A stretch of 64,000 nucleotides of DNA from Nocardia crassostreae (GCF_001613405.1 NZ_BDCH01000020.1:186001-250000), one strand, 5' to 3'; shown: positions 18,101 through 26,627, numbered from the stretch's first letter. Numbers and translations: made by a program. The notes: generated by a model not told the origin, from the letters alone.

Positions 18101-18236
18101 GAACGTCGGCACCTGGCGTCGGTACATTGCCGGGGACATCGACGAACGCCAGGTCGTCTTCGGCCACAACCAATTGGTGACGCCCGAGGCACTGGCTCTC
18201 ATAGGCCCGGCAGTCGACGAGTACCTCCGCCGCTGA
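15153..18236 (+). CDS. NRPS part 3: end of A3, T3, C4-T4-TE
   Basis: Same frame as part 2. It resumes with RTGDLVRRR, then VKLRGLRIELGDIE and NGKLDRDALP of A3, and T3 (FFALGGNSLIA). C4 (about 15790-17130) has HHIAADGWSMAP and ends in the usual PVGDLEV. It is followed directly by T4 (FFEIGGNSMAA, Ser codon 17331) with no adenylation domain between. The thioesterase (about 17470-18230) has FCVHPAVGLAWCYGG, the nucleophile GYSAGG, an Asp in MMDARAD and a late His in VFGHNQLVTPEA, a complete Ser-Asp-His set. Release of the peptide by hydrolysis or cyclisation is expected. GTG 15168 is the first possible restart but is unlikely to be used. Confidence 0.87.
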   Translation, partial: RTGDLVRRRAGNLEYLGRTDTQVKLRGLRIELGDIEAALTAEPGVAHAVALVRDNDRGGVLVGYAVPAPGEDIDPTRLKKAVAQRLPSYMVPSAIVVLDDLPRTANGKLDRDALPAPQLDLGDRQPPDGPEEEAAAAVFAEVLGIEQVWRDDDFFALGGNSLIATRVVARLGAALHTAVPVRALFDAPTVAELAALIASGAASGRPRLGPRPRPERIPLSAAQQLMWFLNRYDPGSPIYNIPGAFEIEGTLDIRALRAAVDDVVARHEALRTIYPLSPEGVPYQEILSAATGIAPVTEIDLGTAEIGEVLTAQLARGFDITREIPLRVCIVHTAPERTVLALAVHHIAADGWSMAPLARDVLWACAARAAGAQPQWLPLPLQYADYALWQRDLLGSDDDPNGLAREQLEFWRTRLTGLPEVHAIPTDRKRPTLPSGIGDRIEFAIPAMVHDRLQVLARTHGASPFMVVHAALAILLARLSGQPDIAIGSVVAGRGDGELDDLVGMFVNTVVLRSRIDATADFRAVVAATKQDDLAVYGNMDLPFERLVEALAPVRSTAHHPLFQVLLAFQNLRTARTDLPGLAIRPLEAPAPGSKFDVEWMLAEQFGEAGEPAGITASLTFATDLFDRPTAQSMADGFVALLTALTATPDAPVGDLEVPGELPPLTARIHGEDAAVVHTGPRAPEPRRAYRAPRDEVERTLTAAFETVLEFPRIGIDDNFFEIGGNSMAAVRLVTLVREQTGIPMPLQWMFLDPTPAALAIRFAEAAEQPDVEPSMRVLLPMRPTGSGPAVFCVHPAVGLAWCYGGLVQYIDRAHAVYGLQSPGVVDGGTADRTVHDLAIRYVEEIRRVQPHGPYHLLGYSAGGPLAHAMAVELRRRGEQVPSLIMMDARADVAIPDDTAIPPLALLLAEFGGIDVPPEYEGITVEQAAELLEAAGISFSATEIDHLYSDLQHLLRQIAAHRPEVFDGDLLFFTASGNTDPTPNVGTWRRYIAGDIDERQVVFGHNQLVTPEALALIGPAVDEYLRR

Positions 18237-18239
18237 GGC

Positions 18240-18258
18240 AATCTCGGCCGCCGAGATT
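18240..18258. terminator. Short hairpin after the NRPS
   Basis: AATCTCGG / CCGAGATT, a perfect 8-bp stem with a 3-nt loop (CCG), lies 4 nt after the NRPS stop. There is no U-tract, so termination is possible but weakly supported. Confidence 0.4.
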
Positions 18259-18442
18259 CCGGCCCGAGCATGGCCGGTGATGCCGACCGGCGACCGCCCC
18301 GGCAGGCGTACCGTGGTGGCCGGTCCGGCAGTTCTCACCCGCGTCGAAATGCGCCACGAGTCCTGCGTCGAAACCCGCTGGGACGTACCCGGCCTGGGGA
18401 ACAATGGGCCGTGACGGTCGGGGAGTTACGGAAGGTCGAGCT

Positions 18443-19885
18443 GTGTCGGTGAACGGTAAAGGTCGGCTGCTGGGTGCGGCAGCGGTGGGTCTGGGGGCGC
18501 TCGGCGCCGGAGAACTGGTCGCCGCCGCCCGGGGCGGTTCGATGATCGACGGGGTCGGTCGGCTCCTGGCCGACACCGCGCCGGTGCCGGTGGTCGAGGC
18601 GACCGTCGCGATGGCGGGCAAACACGACAAGGAGACCACTCGCGCCGGAGTCGTCCTCGGCGCGGTCGCGACCACCGCCGCCCTGGCCGCGCTCCCGGAC
18701 CGCCTGCGCACCCCCGCCGCCGCGGCCTTCGGCGCAGGCGCCGCATCCACGGCCCTCCGCGGCCCGGACCCGTCCATTGCCGGAGCGCTCGGCGGTCTCG
18801 CCGCCGCCGGTGTGCTGTGCTCGGGCCTGCGCCGCCCGCCGCGCCGCGTCCGCGGCGGACTGCTCTGGGCGGCAACTGGCCTCGGCCTCCTCGCCGCCGC
18901 CGAAACACTGGTGCGCCGCGCCGATCAACGCCATCGCGACCAGGTCCAACGCCTCGGCCCGCGCGGCGCGCACGCCCCCATCCCCGAGGACGGATTCGGC
19001 ACCGAACCCGGCCTGTCGCCCCTCATCACGACGGCGGGCAGGTTCTATGTGGCCGACGTGAATTCGCGCCCGCCCCGCATCGATCCGACGCACTGGCGGC
19101 TGTCCATCACCGGCCGCGTCGCCCACCCGCTCCGCCTGTCCCTGCGCGATCTCGCCGACCAGGCGGTCGAATTCGACGCCGTCATGGTCTGCGTGCACAA
19201 CACCGTAGGCTCCGGCCGCGCAGGCAATGCCCGCTGGCTCGGCGTCCCCCTCACCGCCCTGTTCGACCACGCCGTCCCCGAATCCGGCGCGACCCGCCTC
19301 GTAACCCGCGCCGTGGACGGCTACACCATCTCCCTCCCCCTCGCCCCCCTGCGCACCGGCGAATGGCCCGGCTACCTGGTCATCGGCATGAACGGCGAAC
19401 CCCTCCCACCCGAACACGGCTTCCCCGCCCGCGTCTTCGTCCCCGGCCTATACGGCCAATACACCGGCGCGAAATGGCTGTCCGAACTCGAACTCTCCGA
19501 CGACACGCACATCGACTGCTGGTGGAAACGCGGCTGGACCAGCGACCCCCTCTTCGTCCGCCCCGAAGCCCGCATCGACGTAGCCTCCTGCGGCAGCCCC
19601 GGCTCCGGCAAATGCACCATCGCGGGCGTAGCCTGGGCCCCATCCGAAGGCGTAGCCGCAGTCGAAATCCGCGTAGACGAAACCGACTGGCTCCCAGTAG
19701 AACTCGGCTCCGAACTGGCCCCCGCCGCCTGGCGCCGCTGGCGCACCATCATCGACCTCCCCCCGGGCACCCACACCATCCAAGCCCGCACAATCAGCCG
19801 CACCGGCCAAACCCAGAACCCAGAACTCCGCCCACCCTTCCCCCGAGGCCCAGGCGGCCTCCACACCATCACCATCACCGCCTAG
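18443..19885 (+). CDS. Membrane sulfite-oxidase-like molybdopterin oxidoreductase
   Basis: A 480-residue fusion. The N-terminal 160 residues hold about four hydrophobic segments, followed by a sulfite-oxidase-type molybdopterin domain (SITGRVAHPLRLSLRDL, then VMVCVHNTVGSG, whose Cys is the expected molybdenum ligand, GYLVIGMNGEPLPPEHGFPARVFVPGLYG) and a C-terminal dimerisation-like Ig domain (VEIRVDETDWLPVEL). The substrate is unknown; family relatives include SoxC/SorA-like and YedY-like enzymes. GTG 18443 is chosen because GAAGG lies 7 nt before it; ATG 18404 is an in-frame alternative. It ends in TAG, so amber is a genuine stop in this genome. It is not obviously tied to the NRPS. Confidence 0.85.
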   Translation: MSVNGKGRLLGAAAVGLGALGAGELVAAARGGSMIDGVGRLLADTAPVPVVEATVAMAGKHDKETTRAGVVLGAVATTAALAALPDRLRTPAAAAFGAGAASTALRGPDPSIAGALGGLAAAGVLCSGLRRPPRRVRGGLLWAATGLGLLAAAETLVRRADQRHRDQVQRLGPRGAHAPIPEDGFGTEPGLSPLITTAGRFYVADVNSRPPRIDPTHWRLSITGRVAHPLRLSLRDLADQAVEFDAVMVCVHNTVGSGRAGNARWLGVPLTALFDHAVPESGATRLVTRAVDGYTISLPLAPLRTGEWPGYLVIGMNGEPLPPEHGFPARVFVPGLYGQYTGAKWLSELELSDDTHIDCWWKRGWTSDPLFVRPEARIDVASCGSPGSGKCTIAGVAWAPSEGVAAVEIRVDETDWLPVELGSELAPAAWRRWRTIIDLPPGTHTIQARTISRTGQTQNPELRPPFPRGPGGLHTITITA

Positions 19886-19896
19886 CCGTCGAGCAT

Positions 19897-19939
19897 GTAA
19901 TGGTGCAGGCAAATGTCGAGAGGACGCCTGCACCATTAC
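19897..19939. terminator. Hairpin terminator after the sulfite-oxidase-like gene
   Basis: Perfect 14-bp inverted repeat GTAATGGTGCAGGC / GCCTGCACCATTAC with a 15-nt loop, 12 nt beyond the stop codon. No T-run follows, as is common for actinobacterial intrinsic terminators. Confidence 0.6.
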
Positions 19940-20025
19940 CTGCTGGCGGGTCGTGACGTCTGTCATGGGGGGAGTCGTGACGGATGGGCGGGGTGGGGGA
20001 GGGGCTGGGCGCGGATAGTCAGGGC

Positions 20026-21225
20026 ATGAATGGGTGGTTCGCTCGGGTAGCGTCCGGCGGTGTGCGGGACAGCGAAGTGAGGGAGAGCATTGCGCGGCGG
20101 CGCAGGTTCGGGTGGGTGTTCGCGGCCGTGTGGTCGGTGTATTTGGTTGATCCGCTGCGGGAGGCTTGGGGGCTGAGGGAGGCCGGGGCGCGGTGGTACA
20201 CGCTGGTTGTCGTGGTGGCGTTCGGGGTTTGTTATGTGGGGGCGTTCTGGGGCGCGTTGCGGGTTCCGGGGCGGGGCGGGGATGGTTCGGAGGCGCTGCG
20301 GGGGCGGTGGCCGGATCCGGATGGGCGGCTGGTGGTCGGGCCGCTGATCGTCATGGCCGTGCTCATGGGGGCGGCGGCGGTCACCTTGCGGTCCGACGCG
20401 TTGGGGCTCGCGGTGTATCTGGCCTCGTTCATCGCGTTCATGGTGCCGGTGCGGCGGGCGGTGCCGGTCGTGATCGGGGTGATCGTTGCGACGACCGTGG
20501 TGCCGCAGGTCGTGGCGGGGGAGGCGCCCGCGTGGGCGTCCATGGAGTCGATTGGGCTCGCGGCGGTGGCGGTGGGCGGGATTCGGCAACTGATCCGGCG
20601 GAATCAGCAGCTCGACGAGGCGCGGCGGCGGTTGACGGAGTTGGCCATTGCGGAGGAGCGATTGCGGGTGGGGCGGGATGTGCACGACATTCTCGGGCAT
20701 TCGCTGACCGTGATCACTGTGAAGACCGAACTGGCGCAGCGGCTCATGGAGCTGGATCCGGAACGGGCCAAGGCCGAGATGGCGGATGTGGAGCGGCTGG
20801 CGCGGGAATCGATGGCGGGGGTGCGGTCCACGGTCGGCGGGCTGCGGGAGGTCTCGCTCGCGGGGGAACTGGCGAATGCGCGAACGGCCTTGCGGGCGGC
20901 GGAGATCGAGGCCGAGCTGCCGGACTCCGATGAGCTGCCGATCCGGCACAGCATTGTGTTCGGCTGGGTGCTGCGCGAGGCCGTCACGAATATGGTGCGG
21001 CACAGCGGCGCCTGGCACGCGACCGTGCGGGTGACCCCGACCAGCATCGAAGTGAGTGATGACGGCAGCGGGCTGGCCGACGGAACGCGCTTCGGCTCCG
21101 GACTGTCCGGACTGCGGGAGCGAGTGCGGGCCACCGGCGGCACGCTGACGGTGACCAACCGCCCCGGCGGTGGATTACAGGTGCTGGCCCGCTTTCCGGC
21201 GGCCGCGACACGGGAGTTGGAATGA
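20026..21225 (+). CDS. Two-component sensor histidine kinase (NarX/DesK type)
   Basis: A 399-residue membrane sensor. About six hydrophobic segments lie between residues 28 and 190, followed by a coiled linker (RQLIRRNQQLDEARRRL) and the HisKA_3 box with phospho-acceptor His220 in VGRDVHDILGHSL. The ATPase has the N box (VLREAVTNMVRHSGA) and G boxes (VSDDGSGL, GSGLSGLRERV). ATG 20026 is preferred to upstream in-frame starts because the membrane region follows directly. The stop overlaps the next gene by 4 bp (ATGA), so kinase and regulator are translationally coupled. There is no recognisable extracellular sensor domain, so the signal is probably perceived within the membrane. Confidence 0.92.
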   Translation: MNGWFARVASGGVRDSEVRESIARRRRFGWVFAAVWSVYLVDPLREAWGLREAGARWYTLVVVVAFGVCYVGAFWGALRVPGRGGDGSEALRGRWPDPDGRLVVGPLIVMAVLMGAAAVTLRSDALGLAVYLASFIAFMVPVRRAVPVVIGVIVATTVVPQVVAGEAPAWASMESIGLAAVAVGGIRQLIRRNQQLDEARRRLTELAIAEERLRVGRDVHDILGHSLTVITVKTELAQRLMELDPERAKAEMADVERLARESMAGVRSTVGGLREVSLAGELANARTALRAAEIEAELPDSDELPIRHSIVFGWVLREAVTNMVRHSGAWHATVRVTPTSIEVSDDGSGLADGTRFGSGLSGLRERVRATGGTLTVTNRPGGGLQVLARFPAAATRELE

Positions 21226-21825
21226 TCAAACTGCTGCTCGCCGACGATCAGGCGCTGGTGCGCGGCGCGCTCGCCGCCCTGCTCGGCCTCGAACCCGATC
21301 TGGAGGTCGTGGCCGAGGTCGGCCGCGGCGACGAGGTGCTCGCCGCCGTTGAGCGCACCCACCCGGACGTGGCGCTCCTGGACGTGGAAATGCCCGGCCT
21401 GGAAGGTATTTCGGCCGCCACCCAATTGCACGCCGCCCATCCGGAAGTCCGCATTCTCATGGTCACCACCTTCGGTCGCCCCGGCTACCTGCGCCGCGCC
21501 ATAGACGCCGGAGCCAGCGGCTTCGTCGTCAAGGACACCCGCCCGCGAACTGGCCGACGCAGTCCGCCGCGTCCACCTGGGCCTGCGCGTGGTCGACCCG
21601 GCCCTGGCCACCGAAACCCTCACCACCGGAACCTCCCCCCTCACCGCCCGCGAACGCGAAGTCCTGGCCGCGGCCTCCGACGGCGCCACCGCCGCAGCCA
21701 TAGCGAAAACCCTGCACCTCTCCGAAGGCACAGTCCGCAACCACCTCTCCGCCGCAATCGGCAAAACCGGCACCAGAACTCGCGCCGAAGCCGTCCGCAC
21801 CGCCGAACGCCTCGGCTGGCTCTGA
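21222..21825 (+). pseudogene. NarL/LuxR-family response regulator, frameshifted
   Basis: Partner of the preceding kinase. The receiver domain is intact: LLLADDQALVRG, phospho-acceptor Asp54 in VALLDVEMPG, and the Lys of GFVVKDT. After this the frame is lost. The DNA-binding half, in the +1 frame, is a normal LuxR helix-turn-helix (SPLTAREREVLAAASDG, HLSEGTVRNHLSAAI) ending at 21825. Removing one C from the CCC at 21538-21540 gives KDTARELADAVRRVHLG, exactly the usual linker, and a protein of about 200 residues. A sequencing indel is therefore more likely than loss of function. Confidence 0.85.
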
Positions 21826-21849
21826 CTCCCGAAGTGAAAATGCGCCGAC

Positions 21850-21898
21850 CGGGAACTGGTGGCGGGGGCTACACGCGAAATGCCGCCACCAGTTCCCG
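21850..21898. repeat. Dispersed palindromic element, copy 1
   Basis: Perfect 16-bp arms CGGGAACTGGTGGCGG / CCGCCACCAGTTCCCG around a 17-nt loop, between two convergent genes. A second copy, inverted, lies at 56504-56556. The right arm, part of the loop and some flanking bases are also shared, so this is a repeated element rather than two chance hairpins. It may act as a bidirectional terminator or be a REP-like sequence. Confidence 0.7.
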
Positions 21899-21949
21899 CT
21901 GATCTTGATCGCGAGCAGCGGCCGCTGAGCGGGAGCCGAGGGAGTGGGG

Positions 21950-23893
21950 CTAGAAGCGGCCGCCGCGGCTGATGCGGCGGGAGCCGGAGGAGCCGCCGAA
22001 GGAGCCGGGGGCGTAGCCGCCGCTACCGCCTCCGCCGAATCCGCCTCGGCTGCTGCGGTAGCCGGTGCCCATACCGCGGATCATGCCGTCGAGGAGGACG
22101 CCGCTGAGGATGGCGCCCGCTTGGGAGTTGGAACTCGTTTGCTGCTGGGCTTGCCAGTCGCGGACGGCGGCCTGGGCGGTGTGCAGGGCGCGGGCGCCGA
22201 GTTCGGTTGCGCGCTGGGCGGATTGCAGGGCCTGGGCCGGATCGGAGGCGGAGAGGTGCTGAGCCTGTTCGAGATTGCGCTGGGCTTCGGCCAGGCGGGT
22301 ACGGGGTTCGGCGTCCACGCCGCCGCGGCGGGTGCTGATGAAATCGGAGGCCGCGCTGATCTGCGAGCGTGCGGCGGTGAGGGCCTGATCGAGGCGGCGG
22401 GTGAGTTCCTCGGCGGCGAGTTTGCGGTCGGTGGCGGCGGCGATCGCCTTGTCCAGGACGGTGTCGGCGGCCACCGCCTGCTGGAAGGAGCCGAGCGGAT
22501 TGGCCGGGCCATCGGTATTCGCCTTGTCGAGGGCGGATTGCGCGGTGGCGGCGGTGGCCAGATCGCGGCGCAGTTCATCGATGATGCCTGGGAGGCCCGC
22601 GCGGGCCTGCTCGATATCGGTGGCAGCGGTGTCGACGGCGTTCAGCAGCGTGCGCGCGGCGTCCAGAGCGGATTCGGCGCCGCGGATCGCGGCCACGGCG
22701 CCGCCCTGCTGGCCGACGGGTTTGGCCACGGCGTCGCGGCCCTGCTCGATGCTGCTCTCCGCGAAGGTGATTCGCTCCTTCGCCATGGTCACGTTGTCAC
22801 GGATGGGGGCGAGAACGGACGGCGGGCGTGCGGCCAGCAACTGGGCCAGCGTGGTGTCCGAGTTCGGGACGCGTGTGGTGAGGTCCACGACATCGCGGGT
22901 GAGCGCGTCGAGGCGGTTTCCGGCATTGATGAGCAGGTTGCGCATGGCGTCGAATTCGCTGACCTTGGCATCGAGTTCGCGATCGGCGCGGCCGCAGGTG
23001 CTGATCAGGTCGACCAGCATGGTGCGCTGCTGATCGGGCGTCTCGGGGATGTCGTCGTCGAGCTGCTGGCGGATGGAGAAGGCTTTGGCGAGAGCCTTCT
23101 CGGCGGCCTGCAATGCGGCGCTGAAGGGCGCGGTGGCGGTGGCGCCGAATTCGTCTGTGGCCAGGCGTAATTCCTCGGTGCTGGTCCGGATGGCATTGTC
23201 GATATCGACGAGGATCTCCTTGGACCGCGCGTCCAGGGCGGGCAGCGGCAGCGCGGTGAGTGCCGTGGTGTCGGTCGGGTCCACGGTCCGCGCGGCGTCG
23301 ACGTCGGCGCGCATCCGCCGATTGCGGCGCGTGCGCGACCACAGCCACAAGGCGAGCACGATCAGCGCGACGATCGCCAGCAGTACCAGAATCGTCCGGA
23401 AGCTCACTCCACCCTCGGACGAATTCATCGCGTCCGACAGCCCGTTCGCCGTTGTCGAACCCGCTCCGGCCCAGTCGCCCGCGCGCAGCTTCGGCTCCAC
23501 CTTGTCGATGAGCAGCCGATCCAGTTCCTTGTCGGTGACCGAATCCGGCACCGTCCCGGTGAACGCGTACGCGCGGTCCTCGACCGCGACCGACAGCAGC
23601 ACATCCCGGTCCCCGAAGCCGGAGGCGGTCGCGGTCCGATCACCCCAGGTGTTCGCGTCCAGTCCGCCGAAGTTGCGCACGTACACGATCCACAGGCGCT
23701 CGTGATCCTTCGCGTACAGCGAGTCGATGGCGGTCTGGAGTTCGGCGGTCTGCCCGCCGCTGAGTACTCCGGCGCTGTCGGTCACATAGGTGGGCAGCCG
23801 TTGCGGCTCCTCCGCCGCGCCCGGCGCGGCGGCGAGGAAAGGGCCAGTGCGAGGCCGGTCACGATCACGGACAGCTGCTTACGGAGCGGCATG
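21950..23893 (-). CDS. TPM-domain (Psb32/MOLO-1) membrane protein, one-base gap in signal peptide
   Basis: A long envelope protein. From ATG 23893 the signal peptide reads MPLRKQLSVIVTGLALAL and then shifts frame. Adding one base to the AAA at 23838-23840 gives ...LFLAAAPGAAEEPQRLPTYVTDSAGVLSG, a normal cleavage region leading into the TPM domain (about 120 residues). A membrane helix (TILVLLAIVALIVLALWLW) follows, then about 400 residues of Ala/Arg/Gln-rich helical coil, and a Gly/Ser-rich tail (GGFGGGGSGGYAPG). Without repair the longest frame starts at 23785. TPM domains are thought to help assemble or repair membrane proteins; the exact role here is unknown. Confidence 0.85.
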
Positions 23894-23956
23894 CGTCGAA
23901 TCTATCCGCCGTGTCTGGGTGCGAGGAGTTTCTTCCCGCCACCCGTGTCGGCGGCG

Positions 23957-24652
23957 ATGACTACGATCGGAGAGGTGATCACGATCGATTCCCCGTACAC
24001 GGGACATGTCGCCCCCGGCTCCAATCCGCAGCAGCGTGCGGTGGCGGGCGCGCGCATCGTGAAGATGTCGGTCGGCGGCATGGACAACAATGTCTATCTG
24101 GTGCAGTGCACCGGCACGGGCGCGACGCTGCTCATCGACGCGGCCAATGAGGCGGAGCGGATTCTCGAGCTGATCGGGCAGGAAGCCGCGGATCGGGTCG
24201 AGTTGCTGGTCACCACGCATCGGTATCCGGATCATTGGTGGGCGCTACAGGATGTGGTGTCCGCGACCGGGATTCCCACCGCCGCGCACGCACTCGATGC
24301 CGAGGCGCTACCCGTGCCGCCGGAGCGGGTGCTGGCGGACGGGGACAAGATCGGCATCGGTGAGCTGCAATTGGAGGTCGCGCACCTGAGCGGGCATACG
24401 CCCGGTTCGGTGGCCCTGGCGCTCACCGACGGCGACGGTCGCGCCCACCTGTTCACCGGCGACTCGTTGTTTCCAGGGGGAGTAGGGAAAACCGGTTCGC
24501 CGGAGGAGTTCACCTCGCTACTCGGTGATGTGGAGTCGAAGCTGTTCGACCGGTATCCTGACGACACCGTCGTGTACCCGGGCCACGGTGACGACACCAC
24601 CCTCGGAGCGGAACGCACCGCATTGCCCGAGTGGCGGCGGCGCGGTTGGTAA
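23957..24652 (+). CDS. Metallo-beta-lactamase-fold hydrolase
   Basis: A 231-residue MBL-fold protein of the glyoxalase-II-like group. Metal-site segments are THRYPDHWW (His88, Tyr90, Asp92, His93), HLSGHTPGS, FTGDSLFPG and YPGHGDDTT. The usual HxHxDH is HxYxDH, so the second metal-1 histidine is a tyrosine. The start ATG 23957 lacks a clear ribosome site; GTG 23975 is an in-frame alternative that also keeps the fold. The gene overlaps no neighbour upstream and is followed closely by a YdcF gene. Substrate cannot be told from sequence. Confidence 0.88.
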   Translation: MTTIGEVITIDSPYTGHVAPGSNPQQRAVAGARIVKMSVGGMDNNVYLVQCTGTGATLLIDAANEAERILELIGQEAADRVELLVTTHRYPDHWWALQDVVSATGIPTAAHALDAEALPVPPERVLADGDKIGIGELQLEVAHLSGHTPGSVALALTDGDGRAHLFTGDSLFPGGVGKTGSPEEFTSLLGDVESKLFDRYPDDTVVYPGHGDDTTLGAERTALPEWRRRGW

Positions 24653-24684
24653 AACTCCGGAACCGCGACCCCGAACCGGCTTGG

Positions 24685-25350
24685 ATGACTTGGGAAGTCG
24701 ACGACGAACCCCGCGGCTGCGTCGCGGGTAGCTGGCGCTGGGCCAAGCGGCTGCTGGCCGGAGCGCTCATCATGGGCGTGCTGGTTGTAGGCGGCACGGC
24801 GGTGCGGGTGTCGCAGGTGGCGCGGATCACCGACTACGCACCGGCGGACGCGATCGTGGTGCTCGGGGCCGCACAGTACGACGGCACGCCGTCGACGGTG
24901 TTCGAGGCGCGATTGGACCAGGCGTACAAGCTCTTCCAGAAGGGTGTGGCCCCGCTCATTGTGACCGTCGGCGGAAAGCAGATCGGCGACAACTACACCG
25001 AGGCCGCCTCGGGGAAGAACTATCTCAAATCCCGTGGTATCGACGGGGATCGGATTCTGGCGGTCGAAACCGGTTCGGACACATTGCAGAGCGTGGAGGC
25101 GGTGTCGAAAGCGCTGCTGGCGCGGGGGAAGACATCGGTGGTGCTGGTGAGCGATCCGTGGCATTCGCTACGTACGCGCACCATGGCTCGCGACGCCGGG
25201 CTCGCGGCGTGGACCGCGCCGACCCGCACCGGCCCGGCCGTGTACACGCGGGAATCGCAGGCACACGGCATCTTCCGCGAGACCTTCGCCTTGCTCTGGT
25301 ACAAGCTCACGCATTATTCGGCCGACTTCAAATACACCGCGGATCAGTGA
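24685..25350 (+). CDS. YdcF/SanA-type (DUF218) membrane protein
   Basis: A 221-residue protein with one N-terminal membrane helix (AGALIMGVLVVGGTAV) and the DUF218 fold: DAIVVLGAAQYDGTPS, FEARLDQAYKLFQKG, PLIVTVGGK, VVLVSDPWHSLRTRTMARDAG. Such proteins sit at the membrane and have been linked to envelope integrity; the biochemical activity is unsettled. ATG 24685 is chosen. GTG 24631 would overlap the preceding gene and add 18 basic residues. It ends 3 bp before dgt. Confidence 0.85.
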   Translation: MTWEVDDEPRGCVAGSWRWAKRLLAGALIMGVLVVGGTAVRVSQVARITDYAPADAIVVLGAAQYDGTPSTVFEARLDQAYKLFQKGVAPLIVTVGGKQIGDNYTEAASGKNYLKSRGIDGDRILAVETGSDTLQSVEAVSKALLARGKTSVVLVSDPWHSLRTRTMARDAGLAAWTAPTRTGPAVYTRESQAHGIFRETFALLWYKLTHYSADFKYTADQ

Positions 25351-25353
25351 GTT

Positions 25354-26622
25354 ATGGACGCGCGCATCGACTACGACCGGGTCTACAACGACCACGACCG
25401 GGAACGCCTGGTCGCCGAAACCGACCGCACCGCCGGGCTGAGCTGGTCGCCGACGCCCGAGCGGCGCAGCGAGTTCGCCCGGGATCGGGCCCGCGTACTG
25501 CATTCCGCGGCACTGCGGCGGCTGGCCGACAAGACCCAGGTCATGGGTCCGCGCGACGGCGACACCCCGCGCACCCGGCTCACCCACTCGCTGGAGGTCG
25601 CGCAGATCGGCCGCAGCATTGCCGACGGTCTGGGCTGTGATCCGGATCTGGTCGACCTGGCCGGTCTCGCACACGATATCGGCCATCCGCCCTACGGCCA
25701 CAATGGCGAGAAGGCGCTCGACCAATTCGCCGACGCCCACGGCGGTTTCGAAGGCAATGCCCAGAACCTGCGCATCCTCACCCGCCTGGAACCCAAGGTC
25801 TTCGACGACCAAGGCCACAGCTACGGCCTCAACCCCACCCGCGCCGCCCTGGACGCCGTCATCAAATACCCTTGGGGCAGAACGGGTCCCGGCTCGAAAT
25901 TCGGCGCCTACGACGTGGATATGGACCGCCTGGCCTGGGTCCGCAAGGGCGCGCCCGAGCGCCGTCAATGCCTGGAATCCCAAATCATGGACTGGGCCGA
26001 CGATGTCGCCTACTCGGTGCACGATGTCGAGGACGGCATCATTGTCGGCCGCATCGACCTGCGCGCCCTGTCGGACCCCATCGAACAGGCCGCCCTCGCC
26101 GAACTGGGCGCCCGCCAGCACCCGTCGCTCACCGCCGACGAATTGATCGCCGCAGCCGGACGCCTCTCCGAACTCCCGGTCGTGGTCGCGGCCACCAACT
26201 ACGACGGCTCCCTCACCGCCTCGGTCGCCCTCAAACGTCTCACCAGCGACCTGGTCGGCCGCTTCGCCACGGCAGCCGTCGAGGCCACCCGCGCCGCCTT
26301 CGGCTCCCGCCAGCTCTCCCGCTACGCGGCCGACCTCGAAGTCCCCCGCATAGTCGCCGCCGAAGTCGCCGTCCTCAAAACCGTTGCCCTGCGCTATGTC
26401 CTGTCCGACCCCATCCACCAGGTCCGCCAAACCGGTCAACGCGAACGCATCCACCTGGTAGCCAACCGTCTCCTGGCCGTGGCCCCCAACGGCCTGGACC
26501 GACTCCTCCTACCTTGGTGGGACGCGGCCAAAGATGACACGGCTCGGGTGCGCGTGATCGTCGACCAGATCGCCTCCTACACCGAAAGCCGTCTCGAGCG
26601 CGTCGCGGCCGTGATCCCCTGA
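25354..26622 (+). CDS. dgt: Deoxyguanosinetriphosphate triphosphohydrolase-like protein
   Basis: An HD-domain dNTPase, 422 residues, that hydrolyses dNTPs to the nucleoside and triphosphate. Metal-site residues are seen in RTRLTHSLEVAQIG (His78), LAGLAHDIGHPPYGHNGE (His107-Asp108) and MDWADDVAYSVHDVEDG. In actinobacteria this gene normally lies just before dnaG; here a biotin transporter operon on the other strand is inserted between them. It starts 3 bp after the YdcF gene and ends 5 bp from the convergent ABC gene. Confidence 0.94.
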   Translation: MDARIDYDRVYNDHDRERLVAETDRTAGLSWSPTPERRSEFARDRARVLHSAALRRLADKTQVMGPRDGDTPRTRLTHSLEVAQIGRSIADGLGCDPDLVDLAGLAHDIGHPPYGHNGEKALDQFADAHGGFEGNAQNLRILTRLEPKVFDDQGHSYGLNPTRAALDAVIKYPWGRTGPGSKFGAYDVDMDRLAWVRKGAPERRQCLESQIMDWADDVAYSVHDVEDGIIVGRIDLRALSDPIEQAALAELGARQHPSLTADELIAAAGRLSELPVVVAATNYDGSLTASVALKRLTSDLVGRFATAAVEATRAAFGSRQLSRYAADLEVPRIVAAEVAVLKTVALRYVLSDPIHQVRQTGQRERIHLVANRLLAVAPNGLDRLLLPWWDAAKDDTARVRVIVDQIASYTESRLERVAAVIP

Positions 26623-26627
26623 CGGAA

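Larger units (their letters stand above)
4400..18236 (+). pseudogene. Giant non-ribosomal peptide synthetase, reading frame interrupted twice
   Basis: One 13.8-kb NRPS gene (about 4,610 codons) in the order C1-A1-T1-E / C2-A2-T2 / C3-A3-T3 / C4-T4-TE. The thiolation serines are at nt 7544, 12519, 15633 and 17331, and the TE nucleophile (GYSAGG) is at 17733. Two lesions split it: a frame change near 8019-8023 (C5 run; removing one C joins the halves) and an in-frame TAG at 15150-15152. The domains on both sides are intact, so a sequencing artefact or very recent mutation is likely. Three A domains but four T domains means the last module must be loaded otherwise. The product is unknown; the order suggests an acyl-capped peptide with a D-residue first. 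No MbtH gene or exporter lies beside it. Confidence 0.85.
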
